64,000 bases of DNA from Monilinia fructicola (Eukaryota; Ascomycota; Leotiomycetes; Helotiales; Sclerotiniaceae): contig VICG01000006.1 in assembly GCA_008692225.1 (NCBI GenBank), positions 160,001-224,000 of the forward strand. The letters run 5' to 3'. Of the stretch, positions 1 to 11,283 are shown piece after piece. The notes beneath the pieces are model-generated. The model was not told the DNA's origin. It saw only the letters and a list, made by a program, of their open reading frames with translations, and made no database searches. A program made the position numbers and the translations under genes. Positions within the stretch are counted from its first letter, which is position 1. Each line of letters opens with the position of its first letter.

Positions 1-67
1 ATTAAAATTATAATTAATTAATATATATCTATTCTACTTTATAGTATATTAAATATTTATCATTAAG

Positions 68-98
<31 letters not shown>

Positions 99-547
99 AT
101 GAATTAAATATTAAATTCTATTCATTTAATATATATATATATAATACTCGTGGACATTCGAGTAACTACCTAGGTATACTTATCTAATACAGTAGAATAC
201 GTCTAAGGTTATTATTACTCCTTTATCTCTTTATTCTTATTCGTAATCTTTTTTGCCTTTCTATTCTAAAACCTAATTCATCCTCTTACTTTTGACTAAT
301 ACTGCTCGAGATAAGGTTAGCAGATATTCTTTTTACATACTTAAAATATCTTCATTCTCCGTCTCCTCCATCAATTCCATCTCAAAGTCGAGTATTTCCT
401 AAATCAGCAACTCCCTCCCCCAAACAGAATTGATTACTTAATTACTTAATAATAAGGACAGACACATATAACCGTGAACATCCATATATACATGTTAGAT
501 ACACAAATACATATACATATATACATACATACCTGGGTATATACACA

Positions 548-578
<31 letters not shown>

Positions 579-720
579 CATATATACACATATACGTACA
601 CTTATACTCACACTCATATTTATACTTATACTCACACTTATACTCACACTTATACTTATACTCACACTCACATTCACACTCACACACATACACACATAAA
701 GGAATAATAATCAACTTCCA
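1..720. repeat. AT-rich stretch and microsatellites, no gene
   Basis: The first 160 bases are almost pure A/T with a (TA)n run at about 68-95. A (CATA)n array occupies about 515-580, followed by a degenerate 6/12-base repeat alternating ACTCAC-like and ACTTAT-like units at about 595-695. Open frames across the array on both strands are low-complexity (Tyr/His/Cys repeats) and are judged non-coding. Confidence 0.8.
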
Positions 721-724
721 AGAT

Positions 725-885
725 TTGATATCTTCCCCCCCTCTCCCCCCTGCCCCCCAGCTACCTCATACATATCATCAAATCAGCGACTCCATCCATT
801 GTCAATCGTGGATCCTTTCTCCCTCCTCCCTCCTCCTCCTCCTCCTTCTCCTTCTCCTTCTCCTCATCCCCCCATCTTTCAAAGA
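725..885 (+). promoter_or_regulatory. Pyrimidine-rich leader upstream of the UBL gene
   Basis: C/T tracts at 733-760 and a (CTC)n-like stretch at 825-875 lie about 100-250 bases upstream of the chosen ATG at 982. CT-rich tracts close to transcription starts are common in filamentous ascomycetes. The regulatory role is inferred from position and composition only. Confidence 0.35.
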
Positions 886-981
886 GATTCCGGTGGCGCT
901 CCATACCCCATTTTCCACCTCATCCTGCACCTCAAACATAACGCCAACCTCAACCCCCAACCCCGACTTCAACTCCAACCA

Positions 982-2172
982 ATGGCGAATTCAACATCAA
1001 GCGCAGGTCATGGAAGTGATGATAGACTTGATTCGATCCAAAACTTACATTCATTATCAGCATCCTCATCATCAAATGAGCAATCAGCTACAGTCGAAAT
1101 GAGTGAACTTAATCCTTCAAAAAATTCAATAAACGACGCAGGAACATCGGGTTTATTGAATAATATTTCAATTCCGGAAACATCACCTATAACATCCGAT
1201 TATCCTCCATTTTCATCCACATTTACATCTTCACTTTTACCCACAACCACGAATTGCAAACACAAAATCAACAACGGAAACAACAATCACGACGAAAGAA
1301 ATGAATCCTCCTTCGAATCCAAATAAAAGTCTCGAAGATGAAGCTTCGACATCTCGAGAAAGATTAACTGCACCTAATAATATAAACGACGAATCCTCAT
1401 CGACTGATCCCGCGCCACCACCAACAACCACAATAACAATGCCCAAAAGCGAAGGCAAAGCCCCTGCAACTGCAAATTCATCATCCTCCGATACTCCAGA
1501 ATCTCCCAAATCGCGACCACGTCTTGATTCCGATGCTATAGGTTCCAATCTCGATACTTACCGATTGCAAACACCTAGCACAGTCGATTCAGGACCTACT
1601 CTCGTCATCACCCTGTTACTTACATCTGGCGCGCGCCATCCGTACAAAATCGATGAAAAGTATTTGACCAAACGTGGTGTTGCGATTCCTGGCGTGACGG
1701 AAAATGGGAAGAAGGATCCTTTGTCGATTAGTGTATATACACTCAAAGAGTTAATATTGAGGGAGTGGAGAGAAGAATGGGAAGCAAAGCCAAGCAGTCC
1801 GAGCTGTATACGATTGATATTTTTCGGGAAATTATTGGAAGATAACAGTGTTTTGGAAGGTACGTTTGATTTCTCATATTTTATGAAAGGATCGGGTGAA
1901 GGTCTTAGGGTTGGATCTGATCTGCATAGGTCATGGTCTAGATTGTGATATCGATCATAATTCTCCTTCGCATGTTTTCATATCATGAGCACTTTACTAA
2001 ACATCACTCTACACAGACTGTAAACTCAAACACGACAGCTCAAAACGTCGTACATATGACCGTCAGACCCCAAGATCTAGTTGATGAAGAAGATGCATCA
2101 AAAGCCAAATCCATGAGCCGAAGTAGGGATGATGGTGAAAGCACAGCGTCTTGTCGATGTACTATCCTCTAA
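982..2172 (+). CDS. Membrane-anchored ubiquitin-fold protein (UBL3/MUB-like), frameshifted in this sequence
   Basis: About 343 aa if two extra bases are removed. The N-terminal ~190 residues are Ser/Asn/Pro-rich and probably disordered. A ubiquitin-like fold follows (LVITLLLTSG near the start of the fold, FFGKLLEDNSVLE, then NVVHMTVRPQD), and the protein ends in CRCTIL, a CaaX box whose final Leu favours geranylgeranylation. This is the layout of UBL3/MUB proteins (Rad60-SLD_2 family), which attach to membranes through the lipid. One intron fits at 1860-2016 (GTACGT...ACACAG); exon 2 opens with DCKLKHDSS, as expected for the fold. An A4 run at 2042-2045 then shifts frame; with three A the reading continues into NVVHMTVRPQD and the CaaX end. 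A second shift is needed near 1250-1270 to join the Ser-rich start (ATG 982, good context) to the frame opening at 1301. If that upstream part is not coding, the start is 1301. The family call is firm; the N-terminus is less so. Confidence 0.72.
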
Positions 2173-3915
2173 AGTTTATCTTCTAATCATTCATAATCAC
2201 CGTCGCTGTGGCCATCACCATCCACATTCCCATCTCGAAATACAAAACTGGCTTATTGTAATGCGGGATGAAAGGGAGAAAATGGAGTGGAATACAAAGA
2301 GAGAAAATACATTGCATGTATACCTAATACATTGAACACAAAAGCGATACACCACCAATCCCAAAGCGAGTCTCAACCAGCACATATTCTACATTTTTTC
2401 ATCTCGTCTCTTTCAATCTTTCGATCTTTCAATCGTATATCCCATCAATATCATCCAGCGATCAGAACAGGGAAGGGCTTTCGATGTTCATAAGCGAGAG
2501 AGGGCGTTACGGATACGAATCTTAGGATTATTGTTTTTCTTATTTGATTCTTTTTCTTTTCATTTGTTTTTACAACTTCACTTTGTTACAAGCGTTTAGG
2601 AATGGGATTGGCGCTTGTTAGTCTGTCTGTCTGGCTGGCTATTTGTCTGTTAATACAGGATTGAAGGGAGAGAGAGACGATCTTGATCTCGAGGATTGGT
2701 TGATGGTGGTTGGCTTGGTTGTTGACTGTCGGTCATTGGTCATTGTTCATTGGTCACTGATCGTTGGTCGTTGATCGTTGGTCGTTATGTATATTACGTG
2801 GATAGATGGATGAATACCGATGGTATGGCTGGTTCTGGATCTGGATACTCATACCCCCTACCTACTCATTCAAATACAGCGCATCAAATCATCAATACTG
2901 ATCATCCCCCTCGTCTCCTCCACATTGCAAAATGCTCACAGTGAATAAATAGCGATGTTGGGGTATAGCATGTCCGGAGGATAGGTAGGATGCGCATGCA
3001 CAGTACTTCTCTCACCGCCTACTTGTCTGCATCTCAATCTCAATCTCAATCTCTATCTCAATCGTGAGTTGGCGAGTGAGCGCATAAATTCTATAACTCC
3101 ACGCGTCCAACGAGGCTCCAACCAGGGATCCCATAAAATACCACAAGATGCCATGGGATGCGAGAATCGAAGCGGGGAGAGCGAATGTGAGGAGGGGGGT
3201 GGAGATGCGATGCGATGGGATGGGATGGGATGGGAGGAGGAGGAGAAGAAGGAGGAGGAGGAGGGGTAAGAGGAGGAGGATGAGGGAATAAATTGGGATG
3301 CTAAGATGTTGGTAGGATGTTGCTAATAGGATATTGCCAATAGGATATTGCTCAGATTCTGTATTGTGCAGATGTTTTGGATTTGGATTGGATTGGATTG
3401 GATTTGGATATATATGGGGATAGGGATGTGTCTTGGGAGATTGTGATTGGGGTTGAGGTTCTCTATCTCTTTTCAGGGAGAGAGGGGGGCCGGGGGAAGG
3501 GGAAAGGGGAAGGGGGTGTGTTTTTGTTTGTGAGGGGGATTGTGGGTTGATGGATGATGGATGATTAAATGAGTGGATATAGATATCATTTTGTTCATTC
3601 ATCATGGTGTGTGGGTTGGGGATTTGTTATACTTTTCTTTCTTTCTGAAAGGGTCTAGTAGGTGTGGTTTTCTTCAATGCTAGCCTCAAATTACATCTAC
3701 ATCTGGTATTCTTGTGATATTGGATTGGGTTGATGCAAATAGTAAACATGGATAAAGTGATAGACAAGTAAGCAAGCAAGTCGTCCTATCCTCTCGCTTT
3801 CTAATGTCATACCTAGCTTCCATCGTTCCCAACCATGAGCATCTATCTATACATCCATCAGGAATTCGATATGCTTCGCTTATCGCTCAGTAAGATTACC
3901 TGCATGACACCATAT
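2173..3915. other. Intergenic, low-complexity, no gene seen
   Basis: Between the UBL and UMP1 stop codons (convergent genes). It holds degenerate GGTCATT/GGTCGTT repeats at 2728-2790, a (TCTCAA)n array at 3028-3064, GGGAT/GGA repeats at 3205-3275, (GGATT)n at 3383-3405 and G-rich runs at 3478-3520 that could form quadruplexes. Reading frames here follow the repeats. Confidence 0.7.
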
Positions 3916-4756
3916 CTAAAAACCCATCTTGACCTTCCTCTCGACTTCCTCGTGGAATCCGGGCACGGTCCTCATTTCATCGCCTTGGAATACATCTTCC
4001 CATGAAATGGTCGTGTCGCTTCCTCGGAGGATCTCTTCGTGAATACCTGGGGGAGTGGGTGTTAGCTGAAGATCGGTGTTGTATTCATTGCGATGTTCAC
4101 TCTTCATTTCCCACATCTTCTCCGTTCCTTCACTTGTGATTGCGTCTCGTAGCCTCTCCCACAGATCCATCAATCCACAAATCCAAACATCACAACATCA
4201 CAACATCATAAACAACAGAATATCAAAGTATATCAAAACATACCAGGGCCACCTCCCCCCAACGCAAGAGGTCTCCATTCTCCCTCCCTCGCAATCTTCA
4301 ATTCCATTCCTCGACGGATCGGCTCGCTCATGCCGAACGTTCTTCGTAAGCCCGACATCTTTAGCGCTTCTTGCGTTGCTTCCCACTTCTTGAGGCGGTT
4401 CTCGAGCGGGTGAGATGAATCGGGTGTGGAGTTTAAGGAGGAGTTTTGGGTTGGGCCAACACCGTGGCGGAGTGTGTCGTGGAGGCCTGGGGCGGAGGGC
4501 GCGCCGAGGGTGCTGGGTTCGAGGTGGGAGTGTGTGGTTGTGTGGGAGGCGGCGGGGGCGATGCGCATTGCCTGGAGATGGTGAGTTAGTTGATGGGGGA
4601 GTTGTTTGGAGAGGGAAAGAGATGGAGAGGCTGGGGAGGGTGAGGAGGAGATAATGAGGTTTGTTCGTTTGTTCGTTTGTTTGTAAAACAGGCAGAATTA
4701 TAGATATGTAGATAGATAGACTGATGGATAGAACCTAGAGCTTAGGAGCTTACCAT
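3916..4756 (-). CDS. UMP1: Proteasome maturation factor Ump1
   Basis: Three exons give 153 aa, normal for Ump1. The coding part of exon 1 is only the ATG (4756-4754), directly followed by GTAAGC. Introns are 4572-4753 and 4047-4243; phases agree across both. Ump1 hallmarks are clear: HPLENRLKKWEATQEALK, LRRTFGMSEPIRRGMELKI, EGEWRPLALGG, then HEEILRGSDTTISWEDVF and PGFHEEVERKVKM at the C-terminus. Ump1 chaperones assembly of half-proteasomes and beta-subunit maturation and is degraded as the first substrate of the finished 20S core. No frameshift is present. A conserved housekeeping gene; confidence is high, including the split start codon, because the next in-frame Met (MRIAP) is only two residues further on. 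Confidence 0.93.
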
Positions 4757-5160
4757 GATGAATTAATTTGTTATTGACGTTTTTAGATGGATCTTTTCTT
4801 GTAGTATTGATTCAAAACGAACGGATAGATGGATGGTATGAGAGATTCCAGATTGAATTGCTGTTATGAAGATGAAATGTTGGGGTTGGTTGATGTGATT
4901 AATGGAACTGTTTATTGTACGGGTACCTAGTTCTAATAGTTATTATTAGAGGGAGAGCTTGGATGACTTCAGGCTGCACCAGGGACGTGTAAGCGCGACG
5001 GGAAGATGAAAATGGATGGGAACGGGACGGAATTAAGCGCGTTGAGGTAAGGAAGGGAGGAATAAGGCTTATTAGGTAATAGAAGACTTTAAGCGCGATG
5101 AGTTGGACAGCTGTTATAGCAACCTTTGGGGCTGGAATTGTATGATTTATAATTGATCGA
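4757..5160. other. UMP1 upstream region and edge of the AT island
   Basis: 5' flank of UMP1. TAAGCGCG occurs three times in 110 bases (about 4990, 5033 and 5091), just before GC content collapses at about 5150. No gene is seen. The repeated octamer may be a regulatory motif or part of an unidentified repeat. Confidence 0.5.
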
Positions 5161-5228
5161 TCTATCGTTATATATTTATTTTAACAAATAAACTTTTATT
5201 TTCCTTTCCGATTATAATACTCGCTGTT

Positions 5229-5275
5229 ATATACTTAGTGCTGTTTTGGGTCTATATCGCGGTAGAAATTTATAA
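5229..5275 (+). repeat. Decayed terminal repeat, same family as the 56.5-kb MITE
   Basis: TACTTAGTGCTGTTTTGGG followed by AAATAGTATAT matches the left end of the complete MITE at 56461 with several transitions. It is a solo end; no partner is adjacent. Confidence 0.6.
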
Positions 5276-5320
5276 AATAGTATATTTTCTAAATATATTA
5301 TTTTTATTAATTCTTATTTA

Positions 5321-5371
5321 TATACTTGGCGTTGTTTTGGGTTAATACCGGGCTAAAAATTAGCCGAAAAT
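5321..5371 (+). repeat. Terminal repeat (TACTTGGCGTTGTTTTGGG family), forward copy
   Basis: Better preserved than the copy 90 bases upstream; continues into a CGGGCTAAAAATTAGCC palindrome-like stretch. A reverse copy ends at about 9110, so the two could bound a ~3.8-kb element. Confidence 0.6.
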
Positions 5372-6376
5372 ACGTTAATACAGGAAATATGTTTTTATAT
5401 ATTAAATATTTAAAAATTAATAATAAATCAATAAATCAATATTATATTATAAAAAATGCCTCGAAAAAATTGTAAAATTAAAAGGCAATTATACTCTTTA
5501 CGAAAAACCTTAAAAATCGAAGTTTTTATAAATGTACAATAAATTATAATTAATACTAATAAAAAACCTCTCTCTATACAAAAAACGGCTAATTAATAAT
5601 ATCGTTTTTTCTATGTATATTATAAGAAGAATATAGTAAAAAATACATAAAAAAGCTAATTAAATTAATATATATAATAAGTGTAATCGATCTCCTTTAG
5701 CAAATATATCAAATATTTAAAATAAAAGTGGTAGAGGAAATATGATTTACTTTTTTTTTTACTAGCGAAAAAAGGTTGTTAAAATAATTATAGTATCTCG
5801 AAAGTTTAAAGAATTAAATGTTTTTCAATATATATCAAATTAAAATACAATATATAAAAAGAAATTAAAGAAATCCTTATTTTATATTATTATATATAAA
5901 ATTTATTTTATTTACTTTTTATTATTAAATAAACCCAATTTAATTATAATTATATAGAAAATACAAATTGTATAAATAAAAGCTTTTAAATCTATATTAA
6001 AAATAAATCCTAAATTAGTTATATTCATTAATACCGCTTTTGTATAATTCTATAAATTCGAAAAGAAAAAGGTATAATTAATTTTTGATAAATATAATTA
6101 TAAAGATATTATATAATTTACAAATTTGAATAATAACTATAGTTATAAACAATTTTTCAATAGAATATACTATATCTACTATTTTAACCCCTATATAATC
6201 TTTTTAATTAAAATAAAGTAAAAAAAAAATGAAATAAATAAATATATAAATAATCTTAATTAATAAAAGAATATATAAAATAAATTAGTATTTAAAAATA
6301 TTAAAGCATAAAAAAAAAACATTAAAAAAGAAATATTAAAAAGTATAGCCTACCAACCAATAAAAAAAAATATATT

Positions 6377-6533
6377 ACTAGCACTCGCGGAAAATAAATT
6401 TTCAGACTATGGATTCTTCGAATTTTATTATTTAATAGGGGTTAGCCCCCAAACCCCCAATCCTCACTTCGTTCGAGGCTAATAAAATTCTACGAATCCA
6501 TAATCTAAAAATTTATTTTCCGCGAGTGCTAGT
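6377..6533. mobile_element. 157-bp MITE-like element with ~55-bp inverted ends
   Basis: Starts ACTAGCACTCGCGGAAAATA and ends with the reverse complement. The two arms (to about 6432 and from about 6480) match over most of their length. A near-identical copy in opposite orientation lies at 10495-10653. Central loop is GC-richer than the surroundings. Confidence 0.75.
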
Positions 6534-6544
6534 ATTATTATTAA

Positions 6545-6813
<269 letters not shown>

Positions 6814-7559
6814 TTAAGAAAGAAATTATTCTTTTAAAATTCTTTACTAATATATATTTATTTTCTTCTTCTTTTATTCTAAAATAAATACTCTTATATT
6901 ATAAATATATATCTTATTTAATTATATTCTATATTAAATATATTAATAATAATATTTTATATTTTATATCTTTTTTTCTATATTTTAATATATTATTTTA
7001 TATCATTATATTTTTAAATATATATCAATATATAAAATTTTTCTTAATATTTATTCTATTATTTTATTTATATTATTTTATAATTTATATTTAATATAAA
7101 GAGTTTAAAGTTCTTATATATTCTTTAATATATTTTCTAATTTGATATAAAATATATTAAAACCTTATTATAATTATATTACGTACAAAATAACGCGTTA
7201 TAATACAATGTAGTTAATAAGGTATATATAGTATAATCCTATAAATTTCTTATGATTTCTCTATAATAAATTATAATTATTAATCTTTTTTATTAATATT
7301 TATTAATTATAAATAATTTTTATTATTTATTTTTAATATTTAAATTATAGTTTTCTATAAATAATAATACTTTTATATAAAACTAAACTATTAAATATTA
7401 ATAGTACTATAGAAAATCCTTTAATATTTTATATTAAAATGTTTTAATATTTTTATTATTATTTTATAATAGAAAAATTTAATTTAAATTCTATATAAAT
7501 ATTTGTTTCTTAGAATCTTTATTATTTATAATCTAAAATAATTAAAGTATATTTACACT

Positions 7560-7683
7560 TTTATTTATTATTTATTATTTATTATTTATTATTTATTATT
7601 TATTATTATTTATTATTATTATTTATTATTTATCATTTATTATTTATTATTATTATTTTATTATTCATTATTTATTATTTCGA
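7560..7683. repeat. (TATTATT)n-type AT microsatellite
   Basis: Tandem TATTTATTA/TTATTATTT units leading into the left arm of the inverted repeat at 7691. Its reverse counterpart follows the right arm from 9534. Confidence 0.85.
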
Positions 7684-7690
7684 AATAAAA

Positions 7691-7972
7691 TAGGCCTATA
7701 TGAAATGGCCGGAAATAGAATGGCCGGAATGGAATGGCCGGAATGGTCGGAATAATTAAGCTCCGAAGGCAGAACGGAAAGTCGGCATTAAAAAAATTAA
7801 GGTTTTTTGCTTACTAATGTTCGACCAATTAAATTTTTTCGCGGAATACTTATGACCAATCACAAGAGAGCTTTGAGATTTAAGGTTTATGTTTTTTACA
7901 TTTTTGAATTCCCTATAGTACAGGTATAATAATCATATGATACAATAAATTAATGAACTAAGATTCTTCGAA
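7691..7972 (+). repeat. Left arm of ~300-bp inverted repeat
   Basis: Contains repeated AATGGCCGGAA units (7703-7755), then TTCGACCAATTAAA, TGACCAATCACA and a TAGTACAGGTATAATAATCA block. All recur in reverse order and strand at 9150-9533, so the pair bounds a ~1.84-kb element (7691-9533). Confidence 0.75.
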
Positions 7973-8489
7973 TTCATAAATAAAAAGTTTAAAAAAGATA
8001 ATTGATTAAAAAAAAGAATAAACTAATATTATTTCATTTTTAAATATTTAAAGCCTCATTTAATCCCCTAATATAAAAAGATTTAATTTAAATATTCTAC
8101 TTTTTAATTTATAATAAATGATACAATAGTATATAATAATAACTATATAAAATTCTACTTTAAATTTAATAAAATAGCTTAATTTTTATAACTACCTCAA
8201 TTTTTAAATTTCAACCCCATTAAGCAAATATAATATTATATATATACTTAAATTTGAAAAAAAAAGATTTTAAAGTATATACTTTTAAAATAATACAAAA
8301 ATAATAAAAGCATAAAAAAAGAAATAATCGAAAATCCCTTAAAATTTTATTAATACTACTATTCTACATATTATAAAAGTATACAAATTAATTATAAAAT
8401 ATAATAAAAATAATAACTTTTATAATTAATCCTTCTCTTAATCTACTACTTTTTTATTATCTCTAAAAGTCCCTTTATAGTATAAACTA

Positions 8490-8646
8490 TTACGATCACA
8501 TACTAGAGCGAATCAATAGAGGTCAATTAACTAAAATAAGAAAGCTAAAAAGGGAAGAGATCTCTAGGGAACCTAAAGATCTCTTATATGTACAGTATCG
8601 CTTAGCGTGATGAGATATCACGTGATTAAGGCACGTGATATTCGTC
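8490..8646 (+). repeat. ~157-bp dispersed repeat, copy 1
   Basis: Runs from ACGATCACATACTAGAGCG to a TATCACGTGATTAAGGCACG palindrome-like end. The reverse complement appears at 10662-10820 with few differences; the CACGTG-containing near-palindrome is at one end of each copy. Confidence 0.7.
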
Positions 8647-9063
8647 ATATAAACCACCTTCTTTAACTTATTAAAAGCTTTTAATAGAATTAATTATTCT
8701 AGCTCTTTCAACCGTAACGTTTTAAAGCTTTATATTCTCTATCTAATCAATAAAAAAACCCCCTGAATCTACTATAGCAATACTAATTTAATTAGCATTA
8801 TCTAAAGCTTTTTTTATTAAATAAAAAAATATTATTAAATTAAGAAAATTAATAAAAGAAAAGAAAGTTATTTAAAGATTTTATTTAAGATTGATTAGCT
8901 TATATTAATAATCTAAGAATAATTACACTTTTATAAATAAACCTAATATATAGAACCATTTTTTAGAATTTGAATAATATAATTTTTTTAAGAGTAGAAT
9001 GTATTATAGTATAAATTTATATAACAATGTATTCGTAGTTGAAGAAATTATAATTCGAAATTT

Positions 9064-9110
9064 TCGCTTAAATGGCCTAGCATTAACCTAAAACAACGCC
9101 AAGTATTATT
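9064..9110 (-). repeat. Terminal repeat (TACTTGGCGTTGTTTT family), reverse copy
   Basis: Reads AAAACAACGCCAAGTA on the plus strand, the reverse complement of the 5321 copy, and shares sequence further inward (AAAATTTTCG region). Lies inside the 7691-9533 element. Confidence 0.6.
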
Positions 9111-9149
9111 AAACTTTAATTTCTAAAAATTAAAATATAAAAAACGGCT

Positions 9150-9533
9150 TTTGGATTCGAAGAATCTTAGTTCATCAATTTGTAGTATCATGTGATTATT
9201 ATACCTGTACTATAAGAGGTTAAAAATGCAAAAACATGAACCTTAAATCCTTAGCGGCTTGTGTGATTGGTCATAAGTAAACAGCGAAAATTTTAATTGG
9301 TCGAACATTAGTAAGCAGAAAACCTTAATTTTTAATGCCGACATTCCGTTTTGCTTCGGAGCTAAATTATTCCGGCCACCTAATGGGCCATTGCGAAAGG
9401 GAATCGATTATTTTGACCTATTCCATTTCGGCCCATTCTATTTCGGCCATTCCGGCCATTCCATTTCGGCCCATTCCATTTTAGCCATTCCATTTCGGCC
9501 ATTCCATTCTAGCTATTTTATATAGGCCTTAAT
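9150..9533 (-). repeat. Right arm of ~300-bp inverted repeat
   Basis: Reverse complement of 7691-7972 but longer: it carries extra CCATTTCGGCC/CCATTCCGGCC units (9415-9515), suggesting unit-number variation in the subterminal repeat. Confidence 0.75.
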
Positions 9534-10052
9534 AATAATAAATAATAAATAATAAATAATAATAATAATAATAATAAATAATAAATAATAAATAATAAAT
9601 AATAAATAATAAATAATAAATAATAAATAATAAATAATAAATAATAAATAATAAATAATAAATAATAAATAATAAATAATAAATAATAAATAATAAATAA
9701 TAAATAATAAATAATAAATAATAAATAATAAATAATAAATAATAAATAATAATAAAAATAATAAAAATAAATAATAAATAATAAAGAATAAATAATAAAG
9801 AATAAATAATAAATAATAGAATAAATAGAATAAATAGAATAAAAATAGAATAAATAGAATAAATAGAATAAATAGAATAAATAGAATAAATAGAATAAAT
9901 AGAATAAATAAAATAAATAGAAATAAATAGAATAAATAGAATAAATAGAATAAATAGAATAAATAGAATAAATAGAATAAATAGAATAAATAGAATAAAT
10001 AGAATAAATAGAATAAATAGAATAAATAGAATAAATAGAATAAATAGAATAT
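9534..10052. repeat. AT-rich tandem arrays: (AATAAAT)n then (AATAAATAG)n
   Basis: A 7-base array of AATAAAT units to about 9780, a transition with AAAGAATAAAT units, then a 9-base AATAAATAG/AATAGAATA array from about 9810 to 10050. The change in period is gradual, consistent with slippage and base change. Confidence 0.85.
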
Positions 10053-10151
10053 TTTTATTTATAATATAAGAGTATTTATTTTAAAATAAAGAAAGTAGAA
10101 TATAAAAACATATAATAATAGAGGATTAAAGAAATGATTTTTTAATCTTAA

Positions 10152-10483
<332 letters not shown>

Positions 10484-10494
10484 TTAATAATAAT

Positions 10495-10653
10495 ACTAGC
10501 ACTCGCGGAAAAAATAAATTTTTAGATTATGGATTCGTAGAATTTTATTAGCCTCGAACGAAGTGAGGATTGGGGTTTTAAGGGCTAGCCCTCATTAAGT
10601 AATAAAATTCGAAGAATCCATAGTCTGAAAATTTATTTTCCGCGAGTGCTAGT
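10495..10653. mobile_element. 159-bp MITE-like element, second copy (inverted)
   Basis: Same ends (ACTAGCACTCGCGGA...TCCGCGAGTGCTAGT) as 6377-6533 but opposite internal orientation; differs by small indels and transitions. Confidence 0.75.
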
Positions 10654-10661
10654 CTTAATTG

Positions 10662-10820
10662 TGACGAATATCACGTGCCTTAGGCACGTGATATCTCATC
10701 ACGCTAAGCGATACTGTACATATAAGAGATCTCTAGGTCCTCTAGAGATCTCTTCCTTCCTTAGCTTTCTTATTCTAGTTAATTGACCTCTATTGATTCG
10801 CTCTAGTATGTGATCGTGAC
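10662..10820 (-). repeat. ~157-bp dispersed repeat, copy 2
   Basis: Reverse complement of 8490-8646, beginning with the near-perfect palindrome ATATCACGTGCC/GGCACGTGATAT and ending GTGATCGTGAC. It sits only 8 bases from the MITE. Confidence 0.7.
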
Positions 10821-11283
10821 ATTAATCTTATAATACTTTAAAGCATTTTTTATAATTTATAATAGATTCGTTAGTTTACTATTAAAAAATTTAAGATATA
10901 TTTTTATTTTAATTAATTTATAACTTAGTATTAATTAAAAATAATATATAGTATATATTAATATTATTATTATACTTATATATTATATATTATATATTCT
11001 ATATTATTTTTACTATTTTAAGCTTATTTAAAATGCGTTAATAAGTACATAATATATACTTAATTAATTATAATTAAGTATCTTTTATTATTACTTACGG
11101 TTTATAATAAAACCTTTAATTAACTAACCATCCATCTATCTACCTTAATGATCTATAAATGCGTCATCAAAAAAGCTTTCCCCCGCGTTTTGGAGTCGGC
11201 TCTCTTCTATTCTTGGAATAACTAGTGAGTCAACCTTTTTCTTTTTCTTCTCGAAATGATCATTCCAATTATACAAATCCGCC

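Noticed and set aside
1..160. AT-rich start considered as mitochondrial or telomeric DNA
   Set aside because: No TTAGGG repeats and no mitochondrial genes; flanked by ordinary nuclear genes.
442..714. Overlapping Tyr/Cys- and His/Thr-rich frames on both strands
   Set aside because: Direct products of the CATA and ACTCAC/ACTTAT microsatellites; no coding signal.
2017..2084. Truncated UBL ending soon after the intron as a real short isoform
   Set aside because: The +1 frame restores the conserved NVVHMTVRPQD and CaaX end, so a one-base shift is a better explanation.
3012..3605. 197-codon minus-strand frame
   Set aside because: Built from (TCTCAA)n and G/C-rich repeats; Pro/Ser/Leu low complexity with no domain.
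5450..5830. Possible transposase remnant beginning MPRKNCK
   Set aside because: Stops in every frame and no recognisable helix-turn-helix or DDE motif; too decayed to support.
9534..10052. Regular arrays considered as CRISPR or centromere-like repeats
   Set aside because: Units are 7-9 bases without spacers and purely A/T; ordinary slippage arrays in a eukaryotic genome.
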